Source: Candidatus Thorarchaeota archaeon (GTDB lineage Archaea; Asgardarchaeota; Thorarchaeia; Thorarchaeales; Thorarchaeaceae). Taken from it: a stretch of 6,384 bases of DNA. The number at the start of each line of letters is the position of its first letter. Position 1 is the stretch's first letter. Below, piece after piece: positions 5,011-6,384 of this stretch. The position numbers and the translations under genes are program-made. Location of the stretch: the NCBI GenBank assembly GCA_020355105.1, contig CP070658.1, positions 2,536,693 through 2,543,076 on the forward strand. Direction: 5' to 3'. A model generated the notes under the pieces. It did no database searches. It saw only the letters and a list, made by a program, of their open reading frames with translations, and had not been told where the DNA came from.

Positions 5011-6384
5011 GTGACCTCTGCAGACAAGTTGTTGATGGATGCTAAGGCCGCCCTTGAAGAGGGAAGAAGGGAGGCCGCTGCAAAATCAATTACCTTGGCT
5101 GCTAAGGTCTTTGCCTCACAAGAGGAGTACGAGAATGCTGCGACACTCTATGAAAGGGCTGGATTCATCTTTCGAGACTTGTACATGGCATACGAGTCCT
5201 ATCAGTCCTTTGACAATGCAACTCTGATGCGTATTCGACAACCCTCCTCAGACGAGGTACACAGGAAGATTGTGGATCTCAACTCAAAGGCTGGAGATAT
5301 TGCAGAGCAGGCCACTGACTTCAAGCGTGCTGCTGATTTCTACTTTAGGGCTGCAGATTTCTGCGCGGACGAGAAGGAGAAACGCACGATAACTCTGAAA
5401 GCGGCAGATGCCTTGGAGAATCTTGCAGACGTCAGAGAGGAAGAAGAGGACCTCGAAAGCGCTGTAAGCCTTTTGAAAAAAGTGGGCAGGCTCTACTATG
5501 CCTCAGGTGATAATGAACTAGGAGGGAGAATCAGCGACCGCGCGGCGAAGGTATCATTGAAGTGGGCGGAGAAGGCGAAACAGGACGGTGACCTCCTCTC
5601 AGCAGGAAATGCGTATGCGGAAGCCGCTCAGATTGTGCAGACTCAGGGAGAATTGCCAGAAGCAACGCGCATGATGATGGAAGCAGGTGACCTATACGAG
5701 GCCGTGGGACTGTTCGAGAAGGCAGGGAACATATTTGACGCAGCTCAGGAAGCATTCAAGTTCCTGAGACAGACGTCTGCCCGCAAAACAGCCATGATCA
5801 AGGCCGCAGAGGCATACTTGAAGATGGAAGGTATTCCTGAAGTAGTGGCACCCCTCCTTGTGAAGTCCGGGAATCTCTTCATGGATGCTGGAAGCGACAT
5901 GAAAGCCAAGTGGGCATTCAAACGCGGGAGTGAACTCTTTGAGGAACTGGCTGCAAAGGCAAGAGAGAATGAGGAAACAGAGCCTGAGAAAAGCTTCTTG
6001 AGATATCAGGCGATGTGCCTCCTGAAATGGGGACGCAAAGAAGAAGCAGATAGCATCTACAACGAGGTCGTGGATTACTATCTCAAACAGGCGGAGTCTG
6101 AAGAGAAAAACGGACACAAGGAAGCGCAGGCTGTAGCACTGGAAGCTGCGGCAGAAGTGTTAGACGAGGCCGGAAGGAGTCAGGAGGCCAGGATGCAGTC
6201 AGAAACAGCGCTCGACATCTACGTTGGTCTTGCCAAGGAGTATGAGGTTTCTCAGCAGTTCGATGAGAGTTCAAAACACTACAGTAAGGCAGCTGAGTGC
6301 GCAAAGAGCCTAGGAGATGAAAAAGCCAGCGATGCCTTTCATCAAACAGCCAGCAAGAATGCTGAAAAAGCCGCTGAAGTCTAT
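5011..6384 (+). CDS. Long alpha-helical SNAP/TPR-like repeat protein, 3' end beyond the window
   Basis: The frame runs from GTG at 5011 for 458 codons without a stop to the window edge, so the protein is partial at its C terminus. It consists almost entirely of alanine- and glutamate-rich helix pairs of TPR or alpha-SNAP character. Examples are YENAATLYERAGFIF (residues 40-54), FKRAADFYFRAADF (106-119), AGNAYAEAAQIV (198-209), EAGDLYEAVGLFEKAGNIF (224-242), AKWAFKRGSELFEEL (299-313) and DESSKHYSKAAECA (419-432). The spacing A..Y..AA/AG....G repeats roughly every 35-45 residues. No signal peptide, membrane segment or catalytic motif is visible, so a cytosolic protein-binding scaffold is inferred. 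It is already longer than eukaryotic alpha-SNAP (about 295 residues), so it is not a simple orthologue. It is divergent from the Gfo/Idh gene and has its own promoter-like box. The coding call is firm; the function is unknown. Confidence 0.85.
   Translation, partial: MTSADKLLMDAKAALEEGRREAAAKSITLAAKVFASQEEYENAATLYERAGFIFRDLYMAYESYQSFDNATLMRIRQPSSDEVHRKIVDLNSKAGDIAEQATDFKRAADFYFRAADFCADEKEKRTITLKAADALENLADVREEEEDLESAVSLLKKVGRLYYASGDNELGGRISDRAAKVSLKWAEKAKQDGDLLSAGNAYAEAAQIVQTQGELPEATRMMMEAGDLYEAVGLFEKAGNIFDAAQEAFKFLRQTSARKTAMIKAAEAYLKMEGIPEVVAPLLVKSGNLFMDAGSDMKAKWAFKRGSELFEELAAKARENEETEPEKSFLRYQAMCLLKWGRKEEADSIYNEVVDYYLKQAESEEKNGHKEAQAVALEAAAEVLDEAGRSQEARMQSETALDIYVGLAKEYEVSQQFDESSKHYSKAAECAKSLGDEKASDAFHQTASKNAEKAAEVY

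Noticed and set aside
5692..6117. 141-codon open frame on the minus strand
   Set aside because: It is antisense to the SNAP/TPR-like gene. Its hydrophobic Leu/Phe/Cys-rich product is what the complement of Ala/Glu/Lys-rich codons gives, not a real membrane protein.

Overview
The window looks like ordinary chromosomal DNA from an archaeon. A proteasome-assembly-chaperone-like PAC2 protein with a proteasome-docking tail, a detached gamma subunit of a 2-oxoacid:ferredoxin oxidoreductase, short A/T promoter boxes placed as archaeal TATA elements, and mixed Shine-Dalgarno, GTG, TTG and possibly CTG starts all point that way. The long alpha-helical SNAP/TPR-like protein at the right edge and the balanced base composition would fit an Asgard archaeon of the Thorarchaeota type. 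That placement is a guess from gene content, not something the sequence proves. No mobile element, CRISPR array, tRNA or rRNA was found, and no stretch longer than about 130 bases lacks a gene.

Layout from left to right: a PAC2-family gene (+, 20-799); a convergent orphan PorG-type gamma subunit (-, 836-1387, apparently with a CTG start); a divergent promoter region holding a 9-bp direct repeat around a 13-bp palindrome (1408-1438); a class I SAM-dependent methyltransferase of a bacterial-looking family (+, 1514-2320); 7 bp further on, a convergent phytoene-desaturase-like FAD oxidoreductase (-, 2328-3698); directly upstream of it on the same strand, a Gfo/Idh/MocA-type NAD(P)-dependent oxidoreductase (-, 3775-4878, TTG start); a possible small ORF whose stop overlaps that TTG; a second divergent promoter region; and a long SNAP/TPR-like helical-repeat protein (+, from 5011) that runs off the right edge.

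Only the Gfo/Idh and FAD oxidoreductase genes look co-transcribed (same strand, 76-bp gap). The others alternate in direction and are probably single-gene transcripts, so the window does not describe one pathway. PAC2 suggests proteasome assembly or gating, PorG central 2-oxoacid metabolism, the two oxidoreductases an unidentified small-molecule conversion, and the helical-repeat protein a protein-binding scaffold. I did not find a clear new multi-gene system. The points most worth a second look are the PAC2 C-terminal HbYX tail, the non-AUG start and isolation of PorG, the overlapping small ORF before the Gfo/Idh gene, the repeat-palindrome element, and the long SNAP-like protein.
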